From positions 1-12,227 of the forward strand of contig JAEWRC010000163.1 of NCBI GenBank assembly GCA_023460175.1: 12,227 nt of DNA, read 5' to 3'. This DNA comes from Actinomycetes bacterium (GTDB lineage: Bacteria; Actinomycetota; Actinomycetes; Mycobacteriales; Mycobacteriaceae). Shown piece by piece: positions 1 through 6,075 of this stretch; positions within the stretch are counted from its first letter, which is position 1; every line of letters begins with the position of its first letter. Under the pieces are notes generated by a model that saw nothing but the letters and a program-made list of their open reading frames with translations, did not search any database and had not been told where the DNA came from. Both the position numbers and the translations under genes were made by a program.

Positions 1-70
1 GCGGGGGGCCCCCCCCCCCCCCCCCCCCCCGCCGGTAGCCGCGCCCGACCCGGGAGAGGTGAGCCCGTGA
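1..70 (+). CDS. mceC: MceC-like protein, C-terminal tail only (5' truncated by window edge)
   Basis: Reading back from the TGA at 68-70 gives an open frame to the window start, encoding an alanine/proline tail with eight consecutive prolines and ending in VAAPDPGEVSP. The identification rests on position (mce operons run A-B-C-D-E-F and mceD follows), on the 3-bp GTGA overlap with the mceD start at 67, and on the general knowledge that MceC proteins often end in proline-rich tails. Nothing of the MCE domain is in the window. The eight prolines are encoded largely by a 22-base C run, so the frame of the upstream gene cannot be verified here. If the upstream frame were different, the protein would end at the TAG at 36-38 or run into mceD. 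The frame choice is therefore an inference. Confidence 0.6.
   Translation, partial: RGAPPPPPPPPVAAPDPGEVSP
9..30 (+). repeat. C22 homopolymer tract preceded by G6
   Basis: Bases 9-30 are 22 consecutive C, directly after six G at 3-8, so the start of the tract is also self-complementary (G6C6). It lies in the proline-rich end of the presumed mceC. Homopolymers of this length are prone to polymerase slippage and also to sequencing or assembly error, so the exact count is uncertain. A one-base change would alter how mceC ends (see findings). Confidence 0.9.
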
Positions 71-1341
71 CGCGAAACAGTTTGTCACTGGCAAGGATCG
101 GTCTGGTCCTGATCTTCGTGGCCGTGCTGATCGGCGCGTTGTTGTTTGCCCGGACCGCCGACACCGCGCACCGTACCCACATCGTCGGCTACTTCGACAA
201 CAGCAACGGATTGTTCGTCGGTGACCAGGTGCGCATTCTCGGTGTCGCCGTCGGACGTATCGACCGCATCGAACCCGAACCACACCGAACCAAGATCCAT
301 TTCTGGGTCGAGCAGCGATACCCGGTGCCCGCCGAGGTCAATGCGGTGATCCTGTCACCGTCGCTGGTGACGGCGCGGGCCATCCAGCTGACGCCGGCCT
401 ACACCGGCGGTCCGGTGTTGCAGGACAATTCGGTGATCGGCCAGGAACGCACCGCGGTACCGGTCGAGTGGGACGATTTCCGCGACCAGCTCGAACGGAT
501 CACCACGATGCTCGCACCCACCGAGACGGGCGGGACGAGCACGCTTGGCTCGTTCGTCGACACCGCCGCCGACAACCTCCGCGGCCGGGGCGCGGACATC
601 CGGCGGGCCGTGCTCGAGATGTCCCAGGCGATCGCGGCGCTCGGCGATCACAGCGACGACATCTTCAGCACCGTGCGCAACCTGTCCCTGCTGACCTCGG
701 CGTTGCAGGGCAGCACGGAGGTGATGCAGTTGTTGAATCAGAATTTGGCCGGCGTCACCGGACGACTGGCTACCGGCGAGGGGGCCGTGGGCGCTGCGGT
801 CAACGACTTGAGCGAAGTGGTAGGGAAGGTAAGGACTTTCGTCACCGACAATAGGGAGACTGTCGGGGTGACGTCGGACAAACTCGCCGCGGTATCGACG
901 ACCCTCGCCGAGAGCCTTGAGGATGTCAAACAGACGCTGCACCTCGCGCCGACTGCGGCGCAGAACTTCATCAACATCTACCAACCGGCCCAGGGAACGC
1001 TGACCGGTGTGTTGGCGGTGGGCAACTTCGCCGACCCGATCACGTTCATTTGCGGTGCCGTGCAAGCCGCGTCACGGCTCGGTGGTGAGCAGGCGGCCAA
1101 GCTGTGCGTCCAATACCTCGCACCGATCGTCAAGAACCGGCAGTACAACTTTCCGCCGCTGGGTGTGAATCCGTTCGTCGGAACCTCGGCGCGGCCCAAC
1201 GAGGTCACCTACAGTGAGGACTGGTTGCGACCGGATCACGCCGCCCCGCCACCCCCGCAGCCCTTGCCGGCCGAGGCGCACAGCACCGATCCGGCGGCCG
1301 GTCTGCCCGGCCTGATGGTACCCCCGGTGGGATCGCGATGA
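67..1341 (+). CDS. mceD: MceD, Mce-family lipid-import subunit
   Basis: This is a 424-residue Mce-family protein. A short basic N-terminus is followed by one membrane helix (about residues 9-28), then an MCE/MlaD domain (about 38-115) with VGDQVRILGVAVGRIDRIE, a typical core. A long helical region (about 135-330) is probably the tunnel-forming part, and the tail is proline-rich. The section around residues 358-380 (VKNRQYNFPPLGVNPF) is typical of MceD. Mce proteins assemble as a hetero-oligomer that carries lipids or sterols across the periplasm to YrbE permeases driven by an MceG ATPase. The GTG start at 67 is chosen because it overlaps the preceding stop (GTGA) and has a GAGAGGTGAG ribosome site just upstream. 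mceE overlaps its end (ATGA). The mce locus number and substrate cannot be told from the window. Confidence 0.95.
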   Translation: MTRNSLSLARIGLVLIFVAVLIGALLFARTADTAHRTHIVGYFDNSNGLFVGDQVRILGVAVGRIDRIEPEPHRTKIHFWVEQRYPVPAEVNAVILSPSLVTARAIQLTPAYTGGPVLQDNSVIGQERTAVPVEWDDFRDQLERITTMLAPTETGGTSTLGSFVDTAADNLRGRGADIRRAVLEMSQAIAALGDHSDDIFSTVRNLSLLTSALQGSTEVMQLLNQNLAGVTGRLATGEGAVGAAVNDLSEVVGKVRTFVTDNRETVGVTSDKLAAVSTTLAESLEDVKQTLHLAPTAAQNFINIYQPAQGTLTGVLAVGNFADPITFICGAVQAASRLGGEQAAKLCVQYLAPIVKNRQYNFPPLGVNPFVGTSARPNEVTYSEDWLRPDHAAPPPPQPLPAEAHSTDPAAGLPGLMVPPVGSR

Positions 1342-2471
1342 GGAATCAAAAGCGTTTCCGCGCAGCAGTTCTCGTGGCTATCCTGGCCACCGTGCTCTCG
1401 GGGTGTGGATGGCGAGGTCTGAACACGCTGCCCATGCCCGGCACCCAAGGACATGGTCCCGGTGCGTACACGGTCCGGGCGCAGCTCCCGGACGTCAACA
1501 ACATCCAACAGAATTCGCGCGTGCGGGTCGGGGACGTCACGGTGGGTAACGTCACCAAGATCCAACGGCAGGGCTGGCATGCCCTACTCACGATGAAACT
1601 CAACGGGGATGTGGAGTTGCCTGCCAACGCCACGGTCCAGGTGGGCCAGACCAGTCTGCTGGGTTCCTTGCACATCGAACTTGCCCCGCCCACCGATGAA
1701 CCGGCGGTGGGCCGCCTGCGCGAGGGATCGTTGATCCCGCTGTCGGCCGGCGGCGCCTACCCGTCCACGGAGCAGACGCTGGCCGCGGTGTCACTGCTGC
1801 TCAACGGCGGCGGCCTCGGTCACATGCAAGACATCACCAGGGAGTTGAGCACGGCGTTCACTGCGCGTGCCGACGATCTGCGCGATCTTCTCGCCGAGCT
1901 TGACACGTTCGTGGGCAATCTGAACGACCAGAGTGCGGACATCATCGCCGCCAACGACAGCCTCAACAGGCTCGTCGGCCAGTTCGCCGAGGACAAGGCG
2001 ACCGTGGACACCGCCCTGGCCACCGTGCCCGATGCGTTGGCAGAACTGCGCGCGGTGCGGCAGAACCTCACTGAGGCGCTCGCACAGTTGGGTCAGTTCG
2101 GTGCGCTGGCCACCCAATCGGTGGAGCAGACCAAGGAGGCGCTCGTTGCCGAGCTCAAAGACATCGGGCCGGTACTGGAATCGCTGGCCAACGCCGGCCC
2201 CGCGTTGACCCGGTCGCTGAGTTTTTTCACCACTTATCCGTTCCCCAAGGAAACTCTGACCAAATGGTTTCGCGGGGACTATGCGAACCTGACCGCGGTG
2301 ATCGACCTGACCCTGAGCAGGATCGACTCGGCGTTGTTCACCGGCACCCGGTTCGAGGGCGACCTCACCGAACTGGAATTGCAGTGGGGCCGCACGATCG
2401 GTCAGTTGCCCAGCCCGTATACGGCCGCCAATCCACTGGTGGTGCCGTACCGACATGATCAGGGGCGATGA
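1338..2471 (+). CDS. mceE: MceE, Mce-family lipoprotein (LprK type)
   Basis: This 377-residue Mce protein has a lipoprotein signal peptide: a basic start, a hydrophobic stretch at about residues 9-20 and a lipobox LSGC with Cys23 as the expected lipidated residue. Immediately after it comes LNTLPMPG, a stretch characteristic of MceE proteins. The MCE domain spans roughly residues 42-118 (SRVRVGDVTVGNVTKIQ), followed by a long helical region (about 145-300) rich in Asp, Leu and Ala, and a C-terminal part containing FFTTYPFPKETLTKWFRGDY, typical of the family. MceE is normally the only lipid-anchored subunit of the complex. The ATG overlaps the mceD stop as ATGA, indicating translational coupling. 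Its stop is two bases before the preferred mceF start. Confidence 0.95.
   Translation: MRNQKRFRAAVLVAILATVLSGCGWRGLNTLPMPGTQGHGPGAYTVRAQLPDVNNIQQNSRVRVGDVTVGNVTKIQRQGWHALLTMKLNGDVELPANATVQVGQTSLLGSLHIELAPPTDEPAVGRLREGSLIPLSAGGAYPSTEQTLAAVSLLLNGGGLGHMQDITRELSTAFTARADDLRDLLAELDTFVGNLNDQSADIIAANDSLNRLVGQFAEDKATVDTALATVPDALAELRAVRQNLTEALAQLGQFGALATQSVEQTKEALVAELKDIGPVLESLANAGPALTRSLSFFTTYPFPKETLTKWFRGDYANLTAVIDLTLSRIDSALFTGTRFEGDLTELELQWGRTIGQLPSPYTAANPLVVPYRHDQGR
2461..2465 (+). promoter_or_regulatory. Ribosome-binding site deciding the mceF start
   Basis: AGGGG sits 7 bases before the ATG at 2473, inside the end of mceE. The alternative in-frame ATG at 2455 has no purine-rich stretch ahead of it, so the downstream start is preferred. 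Confidence 0.5.
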
Positions 2472-2472
2472 C

Positions 2473-3900
2473 ATGCGACCCAACCGGCGGATTCTGACCC
2501 AACTGGCGTTCTTCACGGTGATCACGCTGGTGGCGGGCGCCATCATGGTGTTCAACTACATGCGGCTGCCCGAGCTGTTGTTCGGCGCGGGACATTACCG
2601 GGTTACCGTCGAATTACCCGCGGCCGCAGGGTTGTACAAGAACGGCAACGTGACGTATCGAGGTACCGAGGTGGGCCGGGTGCTGGGCGTGCAGCTGAGC
2701 GACGACGCAGTTCTGGCCGAGCTCTCGCTGAAGTCAGGTGTGCCCATTCCGGCGGATCTCGATGCGCGGGTGCACAGTCAGTCCGCGGTCGGCGAACAAT
2801 ATGTGGCGCTGCTGCCGCGGACCTCGGGTGGGCCGCACCTGCAGCACGGGGACCTGATACGGCGCGAGCGCACGTCGGTGCCACCCGACATCAATGCCCT
2901 ACTGAACGCCACCAACGCCGGCCTGCAAGCCATTCCGCGCGAGAGTCTGCAAACCACGATCGACGAGGCGTACCTGGCCTTCGGCGGTCTGGGCCCCGAG
3001 TTGTCCCGCCTGGTACGAGGTTCCACCACGCTGGCCATCGACGCCCGCGCGGAGCTGGATTCGCTCACCGGACTCATCGACGGTGCACCACGCGTGCTCG
3101 ACTCGCAGACCGCGACCGCCGGCTCGGTGCGGCAGTGGGCCGCGCACCTCGCGGACATCACCGACCAGGTCCGCGACCACGACGCGCAACTGGTGCGGCT
3201 ACTCGAACAGGGGCCCGGCGCGGTCGAGGAGGTGCGCGGGATGGTCGAGCGGATGACGCCGACCCTGCCGGTCCTGCTGGCGAATCTGGTCAGCGCGGGC
3301 GAGGTTGCCCTGACCTATCAAGCCGGTATCGAGCAGTTGCTGGTGCTGTTGCCGCAGAACACCGCGGTGGTGCAGGGTGCCGCGTTGGCCGACCGGGATC
3401 TGCAGGGGCCCTACAAGGGCGGCTACCTGAGCTTCAACCTCAACGTGAACCTCCCGCCGATCTGCGCCACCGGCTACCTCCCCGCCCAGCAGCGGCGGGC
3501 GCCCAGCGTCACCGACTACCCGGCGCGCCCCGAGGGCGACATCTACTGCCGGATACCTCAGGACGCACCGTTCAACGTGCGCGGGGCCCGCAACCTCCCG
3601 TGCCAGACGCGGCCCGGCAAGCGGGCACCGACGGTTCGGATGTGCGAGAGCGCCGAAGGCTACGTGCCGCTCAACGAGGGCTTCAACTGGAAAGGAGACC
3701 CGAACGCGACCCTGTCCGGCCAGGCGGTGCCGCAGCTTGCACCGCCGGGCGTGCCCCCGACGCCACCGCTTGCGGTGGCCCTGTACGACCCGGCGACGGG
3801 CACCTACACCGGAACGGACGGACGCCGATACGGTCAGGCCGATCTGGCCCCGGCGGGGCCGCCGCGGACCTGGCAGTCGATGTTGGTGCCCGGGCATTAG
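2473..3900 (+). CDS. mceF: MceF, Mce-family lipid-import subunit
   Basis: The last mce gene encodes 475 residues from the ATG at 2473. An in-frame ATG at 2455 would add six residues and overlap mceE by 17 bp, but it lacks a ribosome site. A membrane helix lies at about residues 11-33, the MCE domain at about 40-118, and a helical region at about 140-310. The C-terminal region carries four cysteines (331, 359, 377, 391) in the contexts PPICATGY, DIYCR, NLPCQTRPGKRAPTV and MCES; this pattern is typical of MceF and is likely to form disulfides outside the membrane. A proline-rich end follows. It acts with MceA-E in envelope lipid import. No mam/mas-type accessory gene follows; dapB begins 10 bp later. 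Confidence 0.95.
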   Translation: MRPNRRILTQLAFFTVITLVAGAIMVFNYMRLPELLFGAGHYRVTVELPAAAGLYKNGNVTYRGTEVGRVLGVQLSDDAVLAELSLKSGVPIPADLDARVHSQSAVGEQYVALLPRTSGGPHLQHGDLIRRERTSVPPDINALLNATNAGLQAIPRESLQTTIDEAYLAFGGLGPELSRLVRGSTTLAIDARAELDSLTGLIDGAPRVLDSQTATAGSVRQWAAHLADITDQVRDHDAQLVRLLEQGPGAVEEVRGMVERMTPTLPVLLANLVSAGEVALTYQAGIEQLLVLLPQNTAVVQGAALADRDLQGPYKGGYLSFNLNVNLPPICATGYLPAQQRRAPSVTDYPARPEGDIYCRIPQDAPFNVRGARNLPCQTRPGKRAPTVRMCESAEGYVPLNEGFNWKGDPNATLSGQAVPQLAPPGVPPTPPLAVALYDPATGTYTGTDGRRYGQADLAPAGPPRTWQSMLVPGH

Positions 3901-3910
3901 GCTGCCAGGC
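3898..3910 (+). promoter_or_regulatory. Candidate leaderless promoter of dapB (-10 box TAGGCT)
   Basis: TAGGCT at 3898-3903 fits the mycobacterial SigA -10 consensus TANNNT and is followed by seven bases and then the dapB ATG at 3911. Transcription would therefore start at or one base before the ATG, giving a leaderless mRNA. The first three bases of the box are the mceF stop codon. No good Shine-Dalgarno precedes dapB, which fits. No clear -35 element was seen, and none is required by this consensus. The assignment is inferred from the sequence pattern only. Confidence 0.5.
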
Positions 3911-4648
3911 ATGCGAGTGGGAGTTCTGGGCGCCAAGGGCAAAGTGGGGGCGACGATGGTCGCCGCGGTCGAAGGGGCCGACGACCTCGACTTCACCGCC
4001 GGGGTCGACGCCGGTGACGACCTGGGCCGGCTGACCGACAGCGGCACCGAGGTGGTCATCGACTTCACCCACCCGGACGTGGTGATGGACAACCTGAAGT
4101 TCCTGATCGACAACGGGATTCACGCCGTCGTCGGTACCACCGGTTTCACCCAGGAGCGCCTCGATCAGGTGAGCGCGTGGGTCGAGGCCAAGCCGGGGGC
4201 CAACGTGTTGATCGCCCCGAACTTCGCCATCGGTGCGGTGCTGACCATGCACTTCGCCCGACAGGCCGCGCCGTACTTCGAATCGGTGGAGATCATCGAG
4301 TTGCATCACCCGCACAAGGCCGATGCCCCCTCCGGTACCGCCGCACGCACCGCGAAACTGATCGGTGAGGCCCGAAAGGGGTTGCCGCCGAACCCCGATG
4401 ACACCAGCACCGGACTCGACGGCGCGCGCGGCGCCGATGTGGACGGCGTTCCGGTGCACTCGGTGCGGCTCACCGGGTTGGTGGCCCACCAGGAGGTGTT
4501 GTTCGGTACCCAGGGGGAGACGCTGACCATCCGGCACGACAGTCTGGACCGCACCTCGTTCGTGCCCGGCGTGCTGTTGGGGGTCCGCGAGATCGGCAAG
4601 CATCCCGGGCTCACCGTCGGGATCGAGTCCCTGATGAACCTGGGCTGA
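3911..4648 (+). CDS. dapB: 4-hydroxy-tetrahydrodipicolinate reductase
   Basis: This enzyme reduces the dihydrodipicolinate precursor with NAD(P)H in the diaminopimelate pathway to lysine and the meso-DAP of peptidoglycan; it is cytosolic. The protein is 245 residues, which I recall as the length of M. tuberculosis DapB. The N-terminal nucleotide-binding loop is GAKGKVG (residues 7-13). GTTGFT (75-80) follows, then the signature ELHHPHKADAPSGTA (130-144), in which His132 and Lys136 coincide with the catalytic pair known for the M. tuberculosis enzyme. The C-terminal part has RHDSLDRTSFVPGVLL. The start at ATG 3911 is chosen because the longer open frame back to 3737 lies inside mceF. It overlaps the next gene by one base (TGATG). 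It may have its own leaderless promoter. Its position directly behind an mce operon is unusual compared with M. tuberculosis. Confidence 0.97.
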   Translation: MRVGVLGAKGKVGATMVAAVEGADDLDFTAGVDAGDDLGRLTDSGTEVVIDFTHPDVVMDNLKFLIDNGIHAVVGTTGFTQERLDQVSAWVEAKPGANVLIAPNFAIGAVLTMHFARQAAPYFESVEIIELHHPHKADAPSGTAARTAKLIGEARKGLPPNPDDTSTGLDGARGADVDGVPVHSVRLTGLVAHQEVLFGTQGETLTIRHDSLDRTSFVPGVLLGVREIGKHPGLTVGIESLMNLG

Positions 4649-5100
4649 TGCGCGCCCTGCGCACCCAGGTGCTGATCGGGTTCCTGTGTGTGGCCCTGCT
4701 GGTGTACTTCGTCCTGCTGGGACGCATCGCGGTGGCGCTGATTGCCGACGGCCGCGTGGCCCCGGTGGGCCTGGGCCTCGCGCTGCTGATCCTGCCGTTC
4801 ATCGGACTGTGGGCGATGATCGCCACGCTGCGCGCCGGGTTCGCGCATCAGCGGCTGTCCCGGCTGGCGGCCGAGCAGGGGATGGAACTTGATGTCAGCG
4901 CGTTGCCGCGGCGGGCCAGCGGCCGGATCGAGCGGGCGGCCGCCGACGAGATGTTCGACGCGGTGCGCGCCGAACTGGACGCCGACCCGGACAACTGGGT
5001 CCGGTGGTACCGGGTGGCCCGGGCCTACGACTACGCCGGGGACCGCACCCGCGCCCGCGCGGCGATGAAGAAGGCCGTCGAACTACACGAGTCCCGGTAG
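4648..5100 (+). CDS. Two-helix membrane protein with TPR-like tail (Rv2772c-like)
   Basis: This 150-residue protein has two predicted membrane helices (about residues 8-32 and 39-62) with a short loop between them. A charged linker follows, and then a C-terminal part (about 108-147) containing WVRWYRVARAYDYAGD and ending RAAMKKAVEL, which resembles a single tetratricopeptide repeat. The tail probably faces the cytoplasm, given the basic residues after helix 2 (positive-inside rule). From memory, M. tuberculosis has a conserved transmembrane gene, Rv2772c, at the same position after dapB, and this appears to be its counterpart. The ATG shares its A with the dapB stop codon and has no good ribosome site of its own, so translation is probably coupled to dapB. 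The function is unknown; a link to the DAP pathway or cell wall is only suggested by this coupling. Confidence 0.88.
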   Translation: MRALRTQVLIGFLCVALLVYFVLLGRIAVALIADGRVAPVGLGLALLILPFIGLWAMIATLRAGFAHQRLSRLAAEQGMELDVSALPRRASGRIERAAADEMFDAVRAELDADPDNWVRWYRVARAYDYAGDRTRARAAMKKAVELHESR

Positions 5101-5105
5101 GGCGC

Positions 5106-5852
5106 TCAGGCGGACATCCGGGCCCGATGATCCGGGCCGCCGACGTAGACGATCCCGGCGGTGCTCGGCGCGGTGGCGGCGTGGGCGATGGCCGTGGCGA
5201 ACTCGGCGAAGCCGCGGTGGGCCGACCGGCGACGCGTCGCCGTGGTGGCCGAATCGCCGCCGTCGAGCAGCGTGAGCACGGCCTTGCCGTCGATCATGTC
5301 GCCGGAGACCACGGTGAAGTGGATGCCCTGACGGTCGAACTGCGAACGCATGGCATACAGCGCGGTCTCGCCGGCGCGCTTGCTGGCCGCGACGGTGGCG
5401 TATCCCTTCGGCACCGCCTTGTGCGGGTAGAAGTGGGCCTGATGGCTGGTTGCGAAGACCAGCTTGGCCCCAGCCGACATCAGCGGCAGCGTCAGGCGGG
5501 CGAGTCGTTGCTGGGCATCGTGATTGATGCGCATCGCGTGGTGGGGGTCGATGCCGGCTTCCAGCCCACCGGAGGCGTTGAGCACCAACGCATCCAGGCG
5601 GCCGAATCGCTCGGCGACGTCGTCGATCATCGCGGCCGTGGCCGCCTCCTCGGAGATGTCGGCGGCGACGGTGGAGGCCTGGCCGCCCGCGCTGCGGATC
5701 GCGTCGACGACGGCGTCGGCGCCCGCCGAGTTCTTCCGGTAGTTGACGATGACGTGGGTGTCGGGTCGGGCGAGGTGCTGGGCGACCTCGGCGCCGATTC
5801 CGCGCGATGCACCGGTGACCAGTGCGACCCGGGTGTTGCTGTCTGAGTGCAT
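5106..5852 (-). CDS. Short-chain dehydrogenase/reductase with Y-x6-K site
   Basis: This 248-residue Rossmann-fold oxidoreductase has the classical cofactor loop TGASRGIG (residues 13-20). NYRKN at 37-41, just after beta-2, suggests NADP(H) preference. NASG (92-95) stands in place of the usual NNAG, and Ser136 is the candidate catalytic serine. The usual YxxxK is absent: the likely pair is Tyr151 and Lys158 in GYATVAASKRAGE, a Y-x6-K spacing like that of FabI/InhA-type reductases. The substrate is unknown. The ATG at 5852 is chosen because AAGGAG (complement of 5858-5863) lies 5 bases upstream; the open frame extends further to 5945 but without a ribosome site. It converges on the dapB operon with a 5-bp gap and diverges from the flavodoxin-like gene. 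It separates two genes that I recall as neighbours in M. tuberculosis. Confidence 0.92.
   Translation of the reverse strand: MHSDSNTRVALVTGASRGIGAEVAQHLARPDTHVIVNYRKNSAGADAVVDAIRSAGGQASTVAADISEEAATAAMIDDVAERFGRLDALVLNASGGLEAGIDPHHAMRINHDAQQRLARLTLPLMSAGAKLVFATSHQAHFYPHKAVPKGYATVAASKRAGETALYAMRSQFDRQGIHFTVVSGDMIDGKAVLTLLDGGDSATTATRRRSAHRGFAEFATAIAHAATAPSTAGIVYVGGPDHRARMSA
5121..5138. terminator. Possible hairpin terminator after the dapB operon
   Basis: GGCCCG and CGGGCC form a perfect 6-bp stem with a 6-base ATGATC loop, 20 bp past the stop at 5100 and within the last codons of the convergent dehydrogenase. There is no T tract, as is common in mycobacteria. In DNA this GC-rich, such a hairpin can occur by chance. 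Confidence 0.25.
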
Positions 5853-5929
5853 AGTGGCTCCTTCCCTGGCTGCCATACAGCGGGCTGGCAGGTGTGGTGT
5901 CGTGGCTCGTGGGGCGACGCCACCAGCGT

Positions 5930-5947
5930 TATGCGTACTGACCATAC
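5930..5947 (-). promoter_or_regulatory. Candidate -10 box and overlapping palindrome upstream of the dehydrogenase
   Basis: On the - strand TATGGT (complement of 5941-5946) matches TANNNT and would start transcription near 5934, giving a leader of about 80 bases. No good -35 was seen. The same bases form imperfect dyads: TATG (5930-5933) with CATA (5943-5946), and GTACTGACCATAC (5935-5947), whose outer three bases are palindromic. Such a dyad over a -10 would suit a repressor of the TetR kind, but no regulator gene is present in the window. The call is weak. Confidence 0.3.
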
Positions 5948-6061
5948 ACCGAATTTAAGAAAAATAAGGGCCAATTAAGGCAACGGTTAGGTGTACGGCG
6001 TGCTATGTCCGTGACCTTCGTGGGCCCGGGGTGGTATCGGTGGTGGCGAAAGAAGGTCGAG

Positions 6062-6068
6062 AAAGGGG
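6062..6068 (+). promoter_or_regulatory. Ribosome-binding site supporting a TTG start at 6076
   Basis: AAAGGGG lies 7 bases before TTG 6076. The upstream in-frame GTG codons at 6031, 6040 and 6043 lack a comparable site. The resulting 150-residue length agrees with what I recall for the M. tuberculosis homologue. Confidence 0.5.
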
Positions 6069-6075
6069 CGGATCG

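Larger units (their letters stand above)
5853..6075. other. Divergent intergenic region with AT-rich core
   Basis: This 223-bp gap separates the - strand dehydrogenase from the + strand flavodoxin-like gene and should hold both promoters. Its centre (about 5929-6005) is clearly richer in A/T than the flanks and contains near-direct repeats AATAAGG (5964-vicinity) and AATTAAGG. I found no convincing TANNNT box for the + strand gene; TGCTATGTC near 6002-6010 is a weak extended -10 candidate. No small open frame in it looks like a gene. Confidence 0.6.

Noticed and set aside
1..30. G6C22 as a G-quadruplex or i-motif regulatory element
   Set aside because: A single uninterrupted run in a proline-coding tail does not give the spaced four-run pattern, and assembly error is a simpler concern.
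3737..3910. 58-codon N-terminal extension of dapB
   Set aside because: It overlaps the conserved end of mceF, and the 245-residue form from 3911 starts exactly at the family N-terminus (MRVGVLGAKG).
5116..5138. Direct repeat ATCCGGGCC, twice, as an attachment or recombination site
   Set aside because: It lies within the last codons of the dehydrogenase, is only nine bases, and there is no integrase or matching copy elsewhere in the window that I could see.
5004..5846. 280-codon + strand open frame opposite the dehydrogenase
   Set aside because: The product is Gly/Arg/Val-rich low-complexity sequence without motifs. The - strand reading has a full SDR pattern.
5853..5945. 31-codon N-terminal extension of the dehydrogenase
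   Set aside because: The ATG at 5852 has a strong AAGGAG site and places the cofactor loop at the normal distance from the N-terminus. The extension has no SDR features.
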